From: an uncultured Latescibacterota bacterium
GTDB lineage: Bacteria; Latescibacterota; UBA2968
Assembly: GCA_958295785.1 (NCBI GenBank)
Contig: OY282377.1
Coordinates: forward strand, 62,001 to 126,000
DNA length: 64,000 nucleotides
Direction: 5' to 3'
This document shows, piece by piece, positions 18,305-26,892 of the stretch. Numbering within the stretch: the stretch's first letter is position 1; the number at the start of each line of letters is the position of its first letter. The notes under the pieces were generated by a model. That model was not told where the DNA came from. It made no database searches and worked only from the letters and a program-made list of their open reading frames with translations. Both the position numbers and the translations under genes were made by a program.

Positions 18305-19375
18305 ATGGCCCTGCAAAAATTGGATGAGACGATTGTTGAGGATGTAGAAGACGATTCGGCTGAAGAAGTAGTTGAATACGCCATAACGAGTTACGGAGCC
18401 GATTTCACAATTGATGGTCTCGTTAGCCGACTTCAACGCGGTGATATTTTCGTTCCATCTTTCCAACGCGAGTTCGTGTGGGATGGAAAGATGGCATCGA
18501 AATTTGTGGAGTCTTTGTTGCTCGGTCTGCCGGTGCCGGGTATATTCTTGTCTAAAGAAAAAGAGACAAAACGGTTAATGGTTGTTGATGGACAACAACG
18601 GTTAAAGAGCCTTCTTTCTTTTTATGAGGGAAAATTTGCCGAAAAAAAATTTGTTCTGACCGGAGTGGATTCTCGATTCAAAGGAAAAACTTATGATTCA
18701 CTTGATCCCGAAGATCGCCGCACACTTGACGATTCCATTTTGCATGCGACCATCATCCGCCAAGATAAGCCTTCGGATGACAACAGCAGCATTTATCAGA
18801 TCTTTGAGCGACTAAATACGGGTGGTAAGCAATTGTATCCACAGGAAATTCGAGCGGCAATGTACTACGGCCCATTTAATGATTTGTTGCAAAAGCTCAA
18901 TGAGAACAGTACCTGGCGCGAACTCTTCGGCAAAGTTGACAAAAGAATGAAAGACCGTGAACTCATTCTCAGATTCTTGGCGATGCACTTCAACAGGGAA
19001 AATTACAAGAGTCCCTTGAAGCGATTCTTGAACGAGTACATGGCGGGTAACAGGCAATTGAAAAGACAGTCAGAAGGAGAAATCATACGGGTCTTTGAAA
19101 ATACAATGAAAACGGTTCACGCCCATTTAGGGCCTCGTGCCTTCAAATCGGATAACAACAGATTTACTGCGGCGGTTTTCGATTCCGTCGCCGTGGGCAT
19201 CGCGCACAGATTGGAACGAGACGATATTCAAAATGGTAAAGTGCTAAAGACACAATGCGAATCCCTGATGAAAAACGAGAATTACCGTGAAGTAATTTAC
19301 GGTGGCACTGCACATACAAAGACAGTCAACAAAAGGCTCGACTTGGCAATTGACGCATTTTCCAATGTCCCATGA
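18305..19375 (+). CDS. DUF262 (GmrS-N/ParB-like) domain protein
   Basis: The 356-aa protein has the DUF262 signature: IDGLVSRLQRGDIFVPSFQR (36-55) leading into FVW, and LMVVDGQQRLKSLLSFYEG (91-109), where DGQQR is the family nucleotide-site/nuclease motif. A helical middle includes IYQIFERLNTGGKQLYPQEI, also family-typical. DUF262 proteins occur in GmrSD type IV restriction enzymes and other defence or toxin-like pairs, where this domain hydrolyses nucleotide and partners with a nuclease. No DUF1524 HNH domain is present here; instead a HEPN gene overlaps the stop by 4 bp (ATGA). AGGAGG lies 7 bases before the ATG. The gene is lower in GC than the flanking frd genes, consistent with transfer. 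Confidence 0.85.
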   Translation: MALQKLDETIVEDVEDDSAEEVVEYAITSYGADFTIDGLVSRLQRGDIFVPSFQREFVWDGKMASKFVESLLLGLPVPGIFLSKEKETKRLMVVDGQQRLKSLLSFYEGKFAEKKFVLTGVDSRFKGKTYDSLDPEDRRTLDDSILHATIIRQDKPSDDNSSIYQIFERLNTGGKQLYPQEIRAAMYYGPFNDLLQKLNENSTWRELFGKVDKRMKDRELILRFLAMHFNRENYKSPLKRFLNEYMAGNRQLKRQSEGEIIRVFENTMKTVHAHLGPRAFKSDNNRFTAAVFDSVAVGIAHRLERDDIQNGKVLKTQCESLMKNENYREVIYGGTAHTKTVNKRLDLAIDAFSNVP

Positions 19376-19842
19376 AGAACCCAATCGCTGTTCAAGCCAA
19401 AAATCGCCTCGATGACTTGTTTGATCGGGTCAAAGAGTTTTCTGGAGACCTCGAACTCCAATCTCACTGGGCGAGATATTTATGCGTCCAAGCGTCTGGG
19501 TTTATTGAGATTTCAGTCCGTGCAATTCTCGTCGAATATGCAAAGGACAAGTCTGCACCACCCGTAGCAAACTATGTTGAACGCCAGTTGAACCGCCTCC
19601 AGAACCCCAACATGGAGAGAATATTACAATTGTTGCGTTCCTTTCGTTCCACTTGGGCAGACGAACTGAAATCGCGAACCGAAGGCGAACCAAAGGATGC
19701 AATTGACAGCATCATAGCAAATAGAAATAACATCGCACACGGCAAAAATGTGGGCATCACCTATACAACGGTTCACCGCAACTATCAAAGTGCCCTAACC
19801 GTAATCGAGCTAATCGAAGAGCAATGCAACTCGGGCGACTGA
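19372..19842 (+). CDS. HEPN-domain protein (RX4H), partner of DUF262
   Basis: The all-helical 156-aa protein has a C-terminal IIANRNNIAHGKNVG segment: Arg118 and His123 give the RX4H catalytic motif of HEPN ribonucleases. An N-terminal helix, SHWARYLCVQASGFIEISVR, matches the beginning of RiboL-PSP-HEPN/MAE_28990-type domains as I remember them. Its ATG overlaps the TGA of the DUF262 gene, so the two are translationally coupled and likely function together as a defence or toxin-antitoxin-like module. An RNA-cleaving role is inferred from the motif. Confidence 0.78.
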   Translation: MKNPIAVQAKNRLDDLFDRVKEFSGDLELQSHWARYLCVQASGFIEISVRAILVEYAKDKSAPPVANYVERQLNRLQNPNMERILQLLRSFRSTWADELKSRTEGEPKDAIDSIIANRNNIAHGKNVGITYTTVHRNYQSALTVIELIEEQCNSGD

Positions 19843-19930
19843 CGCCAACTGCAACTCGCAACGCAGTGGAAGGCGCGGTGCCCACCGACCTTGACACTCC
19901 CATCACTTTGCACCCCTACAAGGAACGTTT

Positions 19931-20683
19931 ATGAGCGATCTCAAGACCATAAAAATCACGGTGTTGCGCTATCGTCCGGAAGAAGAGGACGCGCCGACCG
20001 AACAGACTTACGAGGTTGAATTTCGGGATGACTGGGTCGTTCTCGACGCGCTCAACCACATCAAAGACCACATCGACGGCACGCTTTCTTTTCGATGGTC
20101 TTGCCGAATGGGCGTGTGCGGGAGTTGCGGCATGATGGTCAATGGCGAACCCAAACTCACCTGCGCGGCGATGTTGCGCGACTATTATCCCAATGAAGTC
20201 CGCGTGCAGCCCCTGGTCAACTTCCCCATTGTCCGCGATCTCGTCATCGACATGACCGACTTTATGGACAAACTCAAAGCGGTCAAGCCGTGGATTATTC
20301 GAGAAGAGGAAAAGCCCGTGTCCGAAGGCGAATACCTCCAAACGCCGGATCAACTCAAAGATTACAAACAATTTAGCCAGTGCATCAACTGCATGCTCTG
20401 TTACGCGGCGTGTCCGGTTTACGGCCTCGAACACGACTTCATCGGCCCCGCTGCGATTGCGCTCGGCCATCGCTACAATCTCGATTCCCGAGACGAAGGC
20501 GCGCAACAGCGGCACCACGTCATTGCCAGCAAGGAAGGCATCTGGGAATGCACGTATATCGGCGAATGCTCTGTGGTGTGCCCCAAACACGTCGATCCCG
20601 CAGAAGCCATTCAACAGACCAAAGTGGCAACCACGACCAACCGCTTCAAATCGCTTATTATGCCCTGGGGAAACAAACCATGA
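19931..20683 (+). CDS. frdB: fumarate reductase iron-sulfur subunit
   Basis: The 250-aa subunit B carries three Fe-S clusters. Cys58, Cys63, Cys66 and Cys78 ([11 protein letters not shown]…LTC) bind [2Fe-2S]; the ferredoxin part, [15 protein letters not shown] (from Cys151) and [17 protein letters not shown], supplies [4Fe-4S] and [3Fe-4S]-type ligands. It relays electrons between quinol and the FrdA flavin. AAGGA lies 8 bases before the ATG. The gene starts 88 bp after the HEPN gene, and its TGA overlaps the start of frdC (ATGA). Confidence 0.95.
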   Translation: MSDLKTIKITVLRYRPEEEDAPTEQTYEVEFRDDWVVLDALNHIKDHIDGTLSFRWSCRMGVCGSCGMMVNGEPKLTCAAMLRDYYPNEVRVQPLVNFPIVRDLVIDMTDFMDKLKAVKPWIIREEEKPVSEGEYLQTPDQLKDYKQFSQCINCMLCYAACPVYGLEHDFIGPAAIALGHRYNLDSRDEGAQQRHHVIASKEGIWECTYIGECSVVCPKHVDPAEAIQQTKVATTTNRFKSLIMPWGNKP

Positions 20684-21096
20684 TGCGCGACTCCGAAACC
20701 AAAACCTATACGCGCCCCATGTCCAAAACGTGGTGGTTGCACAACCGCAGATACTTCATGTTCATGATCCGCGAACTCACAAGCGTGTTCGTCGCCCTGT
20801 ACGTTTTGCTCTTTTTGTACGAAATTTTTCTCCTGACAAAAGGGCCAGACGAACACGGCGCATTCCGCGAATCCCTCAGTTCGGGGCCGTGGATTGTCTT
20901 TCACGTCATCGCCCTGCTCTTTGCCCTGTACCACAGTTGGACTTGGTTGGGCCTGACCGCCAAGATGCAGGCGGCCGGACCTGGTATCTTGAAAATTGGC
21001 AAAAAGACCCTGCCGCCCATTTTGGTGGCATTGGGGGCTTATGGCGGATGGCTCGTTGCAACACTTGTCGTCGCCTACCTTTTCTTAACGCTTTAG
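20680..21096 (+). CDS. frdC: fumarate reductase membrane anchor subunit C
   Basis: The 138-aa membrane protein has [10 protein letters not shown] (residues 11-20), matching the E. coli FrdC N-terminal YVRPMTSTWW, followed by three transmembrane helices with [10 protein letters not shown] in place of LLHTKTWFEL. It anchors FrdAB and takes part in the quinone site. The ATG at 20680 overlaps the frdB stop. The reading frame is open farther upstream, but that part is only a shadow of frdB. Confidence 0.9.
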   Translation: MMRDSETKTYTRPMSKTWWLHNRRYFMFMIRELTSVFVALYVLLFLYEIFLLTKGPDEHGAFRESLSSGPWIVFHVIALLFALYHSWTWLGLTAKMQAAGPGILKIGKKTLPPILVALGAYGGWLVATLVVAYLFLTL

Positions 21097-21111
21097 ACCG
21101 AGGATATAGCC

Positions 21112-21474
21112 GTGAATTACAAAGAACACAAAAGCGAACCTTTCTGGTGGGGCATGTTCTCGCAAGGCGGCGTGATTGCCGCGCTCTTGGTGCCCATCCA
21201 CATTTTGCTCGGTGGCGTGGCGATTCCCCTCGGCTGGATAGACCCCGATCTTCTGTCCCATGACCGCCTGACAGAACTGCTCCAAAATCCGTTGGTCAAA
21301 CTGTATCTCTGCGTCTTGCTCATCTTCCCCCTCTTCCACGCTGCCCATCGAATCCGATTCACCCTGGTCGAACTTGGACTTCGCAGTCTCGCCGGCGTGC
21401 TACCCTTTCTCTGTTATGGCGGCGCCTTGGCGGGCACAGCAACTATCCTCTACATTTTGTGGGGGATGTTTTAA
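21112..21474 (+). CDS. frdD: fumarate reductase membrane anchor subunit D
   Basis: The 120-aa membrane protein reads GTG-start, NYKEHKSEPFWWGMFSQGGV and so on. The EPFWWGMFSQGG motif corresponds to EPVFWGLFGAGG of E. coli FrdD, and three hydrophobic helices with FHAAHRIRFTLVELG follow. With FrdC it forms the quinone-binding anchor. GTG is used as start with GAGGATA upstream. The operon ends at a strong terminator 20 bp beyond the stop. Confidence 0.9.
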   Translation: MNYKEHKSEPFWWGMFSQGGVIAALLVPIHILLGGVAIPLGWIDPDLLSHDRLTELLQNPLVKLYLCVLLIFPLFHAAHRIRFTLVELGLRSLAGVLPFLCYGGALAGTATILYILWGMF

Positions 21475-21492
21475 GCCTCTGCAATCCACGAC

Positions 21493-21530
21493 AAAAGCCC
21501 GGCGGACAATACATCCGTCGGGCTTTTTTT
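21493..21530 (+). terminator. rho-independent terminator of frdABCD
   Basis: AAAGCCCGGCGGA and TCCGTCGGGCTTT pair (13 bp, one G-T) around a 7-base loop, followed immediately by a run of Ts. It lies 20 bp after the frdD stop and before the convergent coiled-coil gene. Confidence 0.9.
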
Positions 21531-21544
21531 GCATGTTCAATTCA

Positions 21545-22360
21545 TCAAGGAGTCGCGCCTGATGATAAAACCAACTTGATCCCTACCCCCAAAATAGCCA
21601 CCAACAGGGATATGAGGATAGGCCCGAAAACAACTTTCAACACCTTCAACTCAGACTTTATGTCCGCCTTCATCTCCGCCATTTCTCGCTTCATTTCCGC
21701 CATCTCAACCTTCACTTCTGCCACTTCTTGCTTCACTTCTGCCACTTCTTGCTTCACCTCTGCAATCTCTTGTTTTAACCCTGTAACCTCTTGTTGCAAC
21801 TTTGCGACATCTCGTTGCAACTTTGCGATTTCTTGCTTCATCTCGGCTCTCAACTCGGCTACTTCAACTCTCAATTCTGCGATTTCTTGTTTCATCTCGG
21901 CTCTCAATTCTGCGATTTCTTGCTTCATCTCGGCTCTCAACTCGGCTACTTCAACTTTCACTTCTGCGATTTCTTGCTTCATCTCGGCTCTCAACTTGAC
22001 CAACTCTCCCCTCACTGCCGCGATTTCTTGTTTCATCTCGGCTCTCAATTCTGCGATTTCTTGTTTCATCTCGGCTCTCAATTCTGCGATTTCTTGCTTC
22101 ATCTCGGCTCTCAACTCGACCAACTCTCCCCTCACTGCCGCGATTTCTTGCTTCATTTCAGATCGCAATTCTGCCACTTCAACTTTCACCCCTGCGACCT
22201 CTGTCTGCACTTCGGCTCGCAACTCGACCATGTCTTGCTCAGTCGCAAGGTCCTCCAAATCATCCTTATAGGGGATGACCGAAGCCGCGGCCTCGGCAAT
22301 ATCTTCAGCCACACCCGCCGCTCGAAATGCCCGATAGACTTCTGCTGGCATCGTACTCAT
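21545..22360 (-). CDS. long coiled-coil, C-terminally membrane-anchored protein (hendecad/heptad repeats)
   Basis: The 271-aa protein has a helical head (about 1-45), a continuous coiled coil (about 46-235) and one C-terminal transmembrane helix (VVFGPILISLLVAILGVGI). The coil is built first from an 11-residue unit, AELRAEMKQEI, repeated many times with occasional AAVRGELVELR variants, and then from heptads VAEVKQE/MAEMKRE. This resembles DUF1640/CCDC90-type membrane-tethered coiled coils, but I do not recognise a specific family. The repeat is also visible as near-identical 33-bp DNA units, so slippage is likely. GGAG lies 5 bases before the ATG. It could act as a membrane-tethered spacer or multimeriser. 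Confidence 0.7.
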   Translation of the reverse strand: MSTMPAEVYRAFRAAGVAEDIAEAAASVIPYKDDLEDLATEQDMVELRAEVQTEVAGVKVEVAELRSEMKQEIAAVRGELVELRAEMKQEIAELRAEMKQEIAELRAEMKQEIAAVRGELVKLRAEMKQEIAEVKVEVAELRAEMKQEIAELRAEMKQEIAELRVEVAELRAEMKQEIAKLQRDVAKLQQEVTGLKQEIAEVKQEVAEVKQEVAEVKVEMAEMKREMAEMKADIKSELKVLKVVFGPILISLLVAILGVGIKLVLSSGATP

Positions 22361-22393
22361 GGTTTCTCCTTTCTTTTGAAAACTGCATTCACC

Positions 22394-23413
22394 TCACTCA
22401 TTCAGATCCAGCAAGGATCTCAATTTTTCCGCAACGCGCTCTCCCATCTCGATCATACCGTGATCCCCTGGATGAATCAGATCTACGGTCAGCCCGCCAA
22501 TATTGCCCAACATTTCCGGGCCCTCGATCAACTGGGCGTTCTCGTGGGGGCAACGGGCGATGGCTTCTCTCAATGCCTGTCTGAAGGCCTCGGTCTTCTC
22601 GCGCTCTTTGGCATCGCCGCAAAAATCCCTAAAATGCGGATAGATCGTAACACATCCCACCGGGCGGGCGGGATTCGCGCCTGCAACTGCGTTGACCATA
22701 TACGCCACGCGGTCGGAAAATTCCGCCAAAGAAAACCCCGCCCCGATCATATTCACCGACAAAGCCAGCGTTGCGATGTCCCAATCGTCGCGCGCGGCGA
22801 TATAATCGGCCAATTCGCGTTCGCAATACGCGGACCCGCCCACGCCCAAATTGATCAGATCTGCGCCCAAACGCCATGCCACCTGACTCACATAAGTCAA
22901 ATGCATGGCCGTGGCAGACGCGCCGTGCGTAATTGAAGTGCCATAGCTCAAATACCGCCGCTTTGGCAATTCTTTCACAGCAGGTGGACGCAACCCTTCG
23001 CCTTCAATACCGTGATAGTGCAAACTCGTATTTCGCAGGGTCAACCGCCACACATCGGGCGAAAAGTGCAACCCCCGCACGGCGGTTGGCTCTATTGCCT
23101 TCAGCCTTTCGGGATAGGTCAAGGTCAATGTCTTTGGCTCTTTCCCAATTTGAAACCGCTCGCGTCCTTGAAAGGGGCCAAAAAATGGAATGACTTCAGC
23201 CGATCCCCCCGGGCTCGACAGCGTCACATGGACCTGATCGCCCGCGCTCACAAAGCGGATTTCCGATCCCGCCGGACTCAACATGCGTTCCTGAGCACCC
23301 TTGTTCAAACACAAGCGCACCTCTTCGGGCACGCGCTGCACCCGGAGGCCCGTCTGTCCCTCAACCGCTCGCAGTTCCCCCACGTTGTGAAATTCGACAT
23401 TGTCGTGAATCAT
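22394..23413 (-). CDS. SGNH/GDSL-type hydrolase
   Basis: The 339-aa enzyme has an N-terminal beta-sandwich-like region (about 1-150) followed by an SGNH domain. Block I is YLSYGTSITHGASAT, with Ser in the GxSxT nucleophile position; block II is INLGVGGSAYCERE (Gly); block III is ALSVNMIGAG (Asn); and block V is IHPGDHGMIEMG, supplying Asp/His. It probably de-esterifies a carbohydrate, for example by removing acetyl groups. Start ATG 23413 is preferred over the preceding TTG because GGAG has proper spacing. It sits 15 bp after the upstream lyase gene, suggesting a shared transcript. Confidence 0.82.
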   Translation of the reverse strand: MIHDNVEFHNVGELRAVEGQTGLRVQRVPEEVRLCLNKGAQERMLSPAGSEIRFVSAGDQVHVTLSSPGGSAEVIPFFGPFQGRERFQIGKEPKTLTLTYPERLKAIEPTAVRGLHFSPDVWRLTLRNTSLHYHGIEGEGLRPPAVKELPKRRYLSYGTSITHGASATAMHLTYVSQVAWRLGADLINLGVGGSAYCERELADYIAARDDWDIATLALSVNMIGAGFSLAEFSDRVAYMVNAVAGANPARPVGCVTIYPHFRDFCGDAKEREKTEAFRQALREAIARCPHENAQLIEGPEMLGNIGGLTVDLIHPGDHGMIEMGERVAEKLRSLLDLNE

Positions 23414-23428
23414 CAAAAACTCCTTGGG

Positions 23429-25363
23429 TTAATACATCCATGCCTCGCCGGAAGACAACTCTCTCCCAAGGCGCCATGTTTTTCCTTCAAAATCAACAGT
23501 CAATTCCACGCGGTCATCTCCTGCGCGAAATGCACGGGGCAATTCGGCTGAAACCGCGGGAATGCGCGTTCCGCGATAGGGCGCGACCACCGTCAAAAAT
23601 GCAGTGGGAGCCTGATCTTCAAGCGCGAAGCGAAATGCCTTGCGCGGCACACGCGAACCGTAAGTCCACGCAAACCAGCCCTCTTCTTCGATCACAGATG
23701 CCGCGCAATTTGTCGTCACCAGCACATTGGCATCGTCAAATTGCGTAAACGCCCGCTTGCCCGCCTCGTCGAATATGACCTCGCCCGGCGCGAATTGGAA
23801 ATGCAAATCCAGTTGCCCTGGGGCATTGCCAATGGCTTCGTCTAAAAACGCGAAAAACTGCCGGTTGACAAACCACACCGAACGCCGGTGGATCAAGTTG
23901 GGATACGACCCGTTTTCCACGACCAGCACATCGCCATCTGCCTCCGATGCCCACAAGAGATGGCGGCCATCATCGGACGTATCTTTGCCGTCCAATGTCA
24001 GGGTTTGATGCACAGTCGTTTGCCGGTGCCAAGCGCGGCCTTCGGCATCGTGACCGTACGTGTAAAAACCCGTGTCGGGCATCAACCAGCGCCCGTACGC
24101 GTACAATTCAAAGGTGCCATTGTCGGGTTGATCGTGGCTCGAAATGGCGGGCGGGGAACAGTGCAGCGCCATGTGAATTTGATCCGGCCCCCAGTCGTCG
24201 CGCATCGCGTACAACCCCGCCTCTCGAAAGGCGCGACTCTTTTGCTCGGGCAAATGTGCGCGGTTCAATGTGGCCCGCGCCGCGTATTTGGGATCGCCGA
24301 GCAAGGTGGTCGCTTCGACGAGCGCGTCGTAAAGCGGCCATTTTGACCGATCATCCGTCTCTTTGAGCGGGCGCGATCCATCGCCGAACATCGGCGCGCC
24401 CAAATCTGGCGACGCGATCCAAAAAATATAATCGTACATCAGGCGCACGCGCGTGCGAAAGGCGTCTGAAATCTCGATGCCAAAGGCGTCCACGCGCCCA
24501 AAAATTTCCACGGCATCGCGCAACACGCCTTGGTGATACCCAAAAGACCACTCGCGTTGCACCCCATCGCCCGTCGTCTGCGCCAGAAAATTTTCTTCAA
24601 CGCGGGTCAGGGCCAATGCCATCCACTCCCGCGATTCCCGAAATTCGCGGAACGCGTACGCGATATTGATAAACCCCCGCTGTTCAAACACGGCCTTGTT
24701 GTGAATCACCCCCATGGGAATGTGCTCGGTCTTGATCTGATGGTCGTACAGGCTCGCCAGCAACACGCCGAGAAACTCGGGCGTAAATGCCTCGGCGTGT
24801 ACCAAACTGCGGAACGCCGAACAGATATTTGTCGCCCGAATGCCCGTTTGAATATCCAGCCACGCAAACCCCTTCCAGAACGTGTAAACCGAATGCGTTT
24901 TGGTGTGATTTTCCAACGGGTGTTTTGAAATCCAATCGGTCGTCAACGCGACAAAAGTCTCGGCGTATTTTTCATCGCGCGTCACAGCATACGCCCGAGC
25001 CAGCGGCGCGGCCCAATAAAAGCGATACACGGCGGCGACCCATTCGATGTCGCCGCATGGGTCCCATTCCCAATTGAAGTCCTCGCCGTACTCGGCCGCT
25101 TCATAAGGCCCCCATTGGATGATGCGCTGACAGATATTATCCGCAGTCTCCAAATCAACCGCTCCAGACCCCTCCTCCAAGGGATACTTCGCCCGATAAT
25201 GATCGCGCAACGCCGCGAGCACGCCCAGTCGATCATCCGCTTTTGCCGCGTCCAAACCCGTCAGATCCAATTTCTCCAAAATACCATCCGGATCGCATGA
25301 CGCCAACGGCATCTCCTTGTCAATTCGATCCGCCCATGTGGGATACTCCGTCACTGCATTCAT
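23429..25363 (-). CDS. heparinase II/III-like polysaccharide lyase
   Basis: The 644-aa protein has an N-terminal alpha/alpha toroid (WEWDPCGDIEWV, YTFWKGFAWLDIQTGIR, IPMGVIHNKAVFEQRG) and a C-terminal heparinase II/III beta domain (AISSHDQPDNGTFELYAYGR, HRQTTVHQTLTLDGKDT). The conserved HxQ/D and RxxxHxT histidines are consistent with PL-type uronate eliminases. No signal peptide was seen. Start MNAVTEYP (ATG 25363) follows GGGAG, 14 bases after the stop of the epimerase gene. It lies in an apparent operon epimerase-lyase-SGNH hydrolase for handling uronic-acid glycans. Confidence 0.83.
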   Translation of the reverse strand: MNAVTEYPTWADRIDKEMPLASCDPDGILEKLDLTGLDAAKADDRLGVLAALRDHYRAKYPLEEGSGAVDLETADNICQRIIQWGPYEAAEYGEDFNWEWDPCGDIEWVAAVYRFYWAAPLARAYAVTRDEKYAETFVALTTDWISKHPLENHTKTHSVYTFWKGFAWLDIQTGIRATNICSAFRSLVHAEAFTPEFLGVLLASLYDHQIKTEHIPMGVIHNKAVFEQRGFINIAYAFREFRESREWMALALTRVEENFLAQTTGDGVQREWSFGYHQGVLRDAVEIFGRVDAFGIEISDAFRTRVRLMYDYIFWIASPDLGAPMFGDGSRPLKETDDRSKWPLYDALVEATTLLGDPKYAARATLNRAHLPEQKSRAFREAGLYAMRDDWGPDQIHMALHCSPPAISSHDQPDNGTFELYAYGRWLMPDTGFYTYGHDAEGRAWHRQTTVHQTLTLDGKDTSDDGRHLLWASEADGDVLVVENGSYPNLIHRRSVWFVNRQFFAFLDEAIGNAPGQLDLHFQFAPGEVIFDEAGKRAFTQFDDANVLVTTNCAASVIEEEGWFAWTYGSRVPRKAFRFALEDQAPTAFLTVVAPYRGTRIPAVSAELPRAFRAGDDRVELTVDFEGKTWRLGRELSSGEAWMY

Positions 25364-25377
25364 AGCATGCTCCCGTG

Positions 25378-26388
25378 TTATTTCGCGTTGTGATAGTCTT
25401 TGTACCATGCGACAAAATTTGCGAGTCCCGTTTTGATGGGCGTTGTGGGATTATAGCCCACATCTCGAACCAAGCCCGACACTTCTGCCGCATTGTCCGA
25501 TACATCCCCGAGTTGTGGGGGCAAATCCACGCGAATGGCTTTCTTGCCCAATAGCTCCTCCAATATGGAAAGCATATAAACCAACTCAACGACATTGCGA
25601 TTGCCGATGTTGTAAACGCGATACGGGCTCGAACTCGATCCCGGATCCGGACGGTGCCCGCGCCACTCGGGATTTGGCTCGGCGGGCTTTAACAGGGTGC
25701 GAACCACGCCTTCGACAATATCGCTGACATAAGTAAAGCTGCGACGATTTTTGCCGTAATTAAAAACTTTAACCGGTTGGTCTTCCAAAATGGCTTTGGT
25801 CCACAAGTAGGCAACCCCATCTGGACGCCCCCATGGGCCATATACCGAGAAAAAGCGCAACCCCGTCGTCGGAATGCCGTGCAGATGGCTATATGTATGC
25901 GCCAGCAGTTCATCTGCTTTTTTGGTTGCGGCGTACAAACTGACCGGATGATCGACATTTTGGTGGACGCCATGCGGCGTGATGGTGTTCAAACCATAAA
26001 CAGAACTCGACGACGCATAGACCAGATGTTCTATGCCGCAATGGCGGCATCCCTCTAATATATGGAGAAAACCCAGCACATTGCTTTTGACAAAGACCGA
26101 GGGATTTTCCAGACTGTAGAACACGCCCGCCTGCGCGGCGAGATTGACGACATGAGAAAAGTTCTCTGTGCGAAAAAGGGCTGCCATTCCCTCTTCATCT
26201 TCAATATCCCTGCGAACAAATTTGAATCCATCCATTTCCTCTAAAATCGCAACGCGGGCTTCTTTGAGTTGTGTGCTGTAATAATCGTTCACATTGTCTA
26301 ACCCAACTACCGAATGCCCCATTTCGAGCAATCGCTTGGAAAGGTGAAATCCGATAAATCCCGCAGCACCTGTTACGAGAATGTGCAA
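25378..26388 (-). CDS. NAD-dependent epimerase, UDP-glucuronate 4-epimerase-like
   Basis: The 336-aa extended SDR begins HILVTGAAGFIGFHLSKRL with the GxxGxxG NAD motif. It has the YxxxK catalytic motif in SLYAATKKADELL and the VYASSSSVYG strand with catalytic serine. LDNVNDYYSTQLKEARV closely resembles the UDP-glucuronate 4-epimerases (CapI/LpsL type). The likely start is TTG at 26388, with AGGAG 8 bases upstream; the longer ATG version adds a 17-residue extension unlike the family. It interconverts UDP-glucuronate and UDP-galacturonate in that family, in nucleotide-sugar supply for polysaccharide synthesis. Confidence 0.85.
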   Translation of the reverse strand: MHILVTGAAGFIGFHLSKRLLEMGHSVVGLDNVNDYYSTQLKEARVAILEEMDGFKFVRRDIEDEEGMAALFRTENFSHVVNLAAQAGVFYSLENPSVFVKSNVLGFLHILEGCRHCGIEHLVYASSSSVYGLNTITPHGVHQNVDHPVSLYAATKKADELLAHTYSHLHGIPTTGLRFFSVYGPWGRPDGVAYLWTKAILEDQPVKVFNYGKNRRSFTYVSDIVEGVVRTLLKPAEPNPEWRGHRPDPGSSSSPYRVYNIGNRNVVELVYMLSILEELLGKKAIRVDLPPQLGDVSDNAAEVSGLVRDVGYNPTTPIKTGLANFVAWYKDYHNAK

Positions 26389-26486
26389 AGCTTTTCTCCT
26401 TCTTTGATATAAAAAAAAGTCGTGTCGATTGGACAACAAGGCAACATTCAGGGGGTATCCAACCCCCCTGAAACGACAGGACCAAG

Positions 26487-26669
26487 ATGAATACGCCGGA
26501 GCAATATCCGACAGACCTCATTCAAGCGCAATGGGAATTGATCGCCCCTTGGTTGCCGAAACCCAAATGGCGAAAAGGAGGCCCCGGACGCCCTCCTACC
26601 GAGATGTTACGCAATACGTCAGATAAGCAAAAATATACGCGAGTGAATCGTTTGTCGAAAGCGATTTGA
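26487..26669 (+). pseudogene. truncated IS5-family transposase N-terminus
   Basis: The frame begins MNTPEQYPTDLIQAQWELI, then APWLPKPK and GGPGRPPTEMLR. This is the N-terminal DUF4096 region of IS5/IS427-type transposases (usual pattern TDxQWxxIxPLLP…GRPRxxxxR). After LR it switches to unrelated codons and stops, so about 80% of the transposase is gone. A hairpin CAGGGGG…CCCCCCTG at 26449-26470 directly precedes it and may mark the old element end. It occupies part of the 504-bp gap between the epimerase and mannonate dehydratase genes. Confidence 0.72.
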
Positions 26670-26758
26670 CAAGCGATAGTTTTTTGTCGCATGCCGCTAT
26701 GTATCTGCATATATTGGGTTGTGATAGAGCGTCACAAAAGGCACAAAACAGGTGCTAA

Positions 26759-26795
26759 AGCCTGGCCCTTGATCAAAGCACTCAAGGGTCAGGCT
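26759..26795 (+). terminator. strong intergenic hairpin of unknown role
   Basis: AGCCTGGCCCTTGA and TCAAGGGTCAGGCT pair over 14 positions (one G-T) around a 9-base loop. No T-run follows on the plus strand. It lies between the IS5 remnant and the mannonate dehydratase gene, and may be a leftover end of a mobile element or a leader structure. Confidence 0.4.
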
Positions 26796-26892
26796 CTGCG
26801 GATGTAAAAAGGGATGGTGTCATTCAGTAGGCGCGTCCGATTTACCCTTTTGTGCTTTCTGTGGCAACATCAAAAAATGAAAGGAGACGGTT

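Noticed and set aside
21571-22240. Regular DNA repeat considered as CRISPR or satellite
   Set aside because: The 33-bp periodicity reflects the hendecad coding repeat of the coiled-coil gene.
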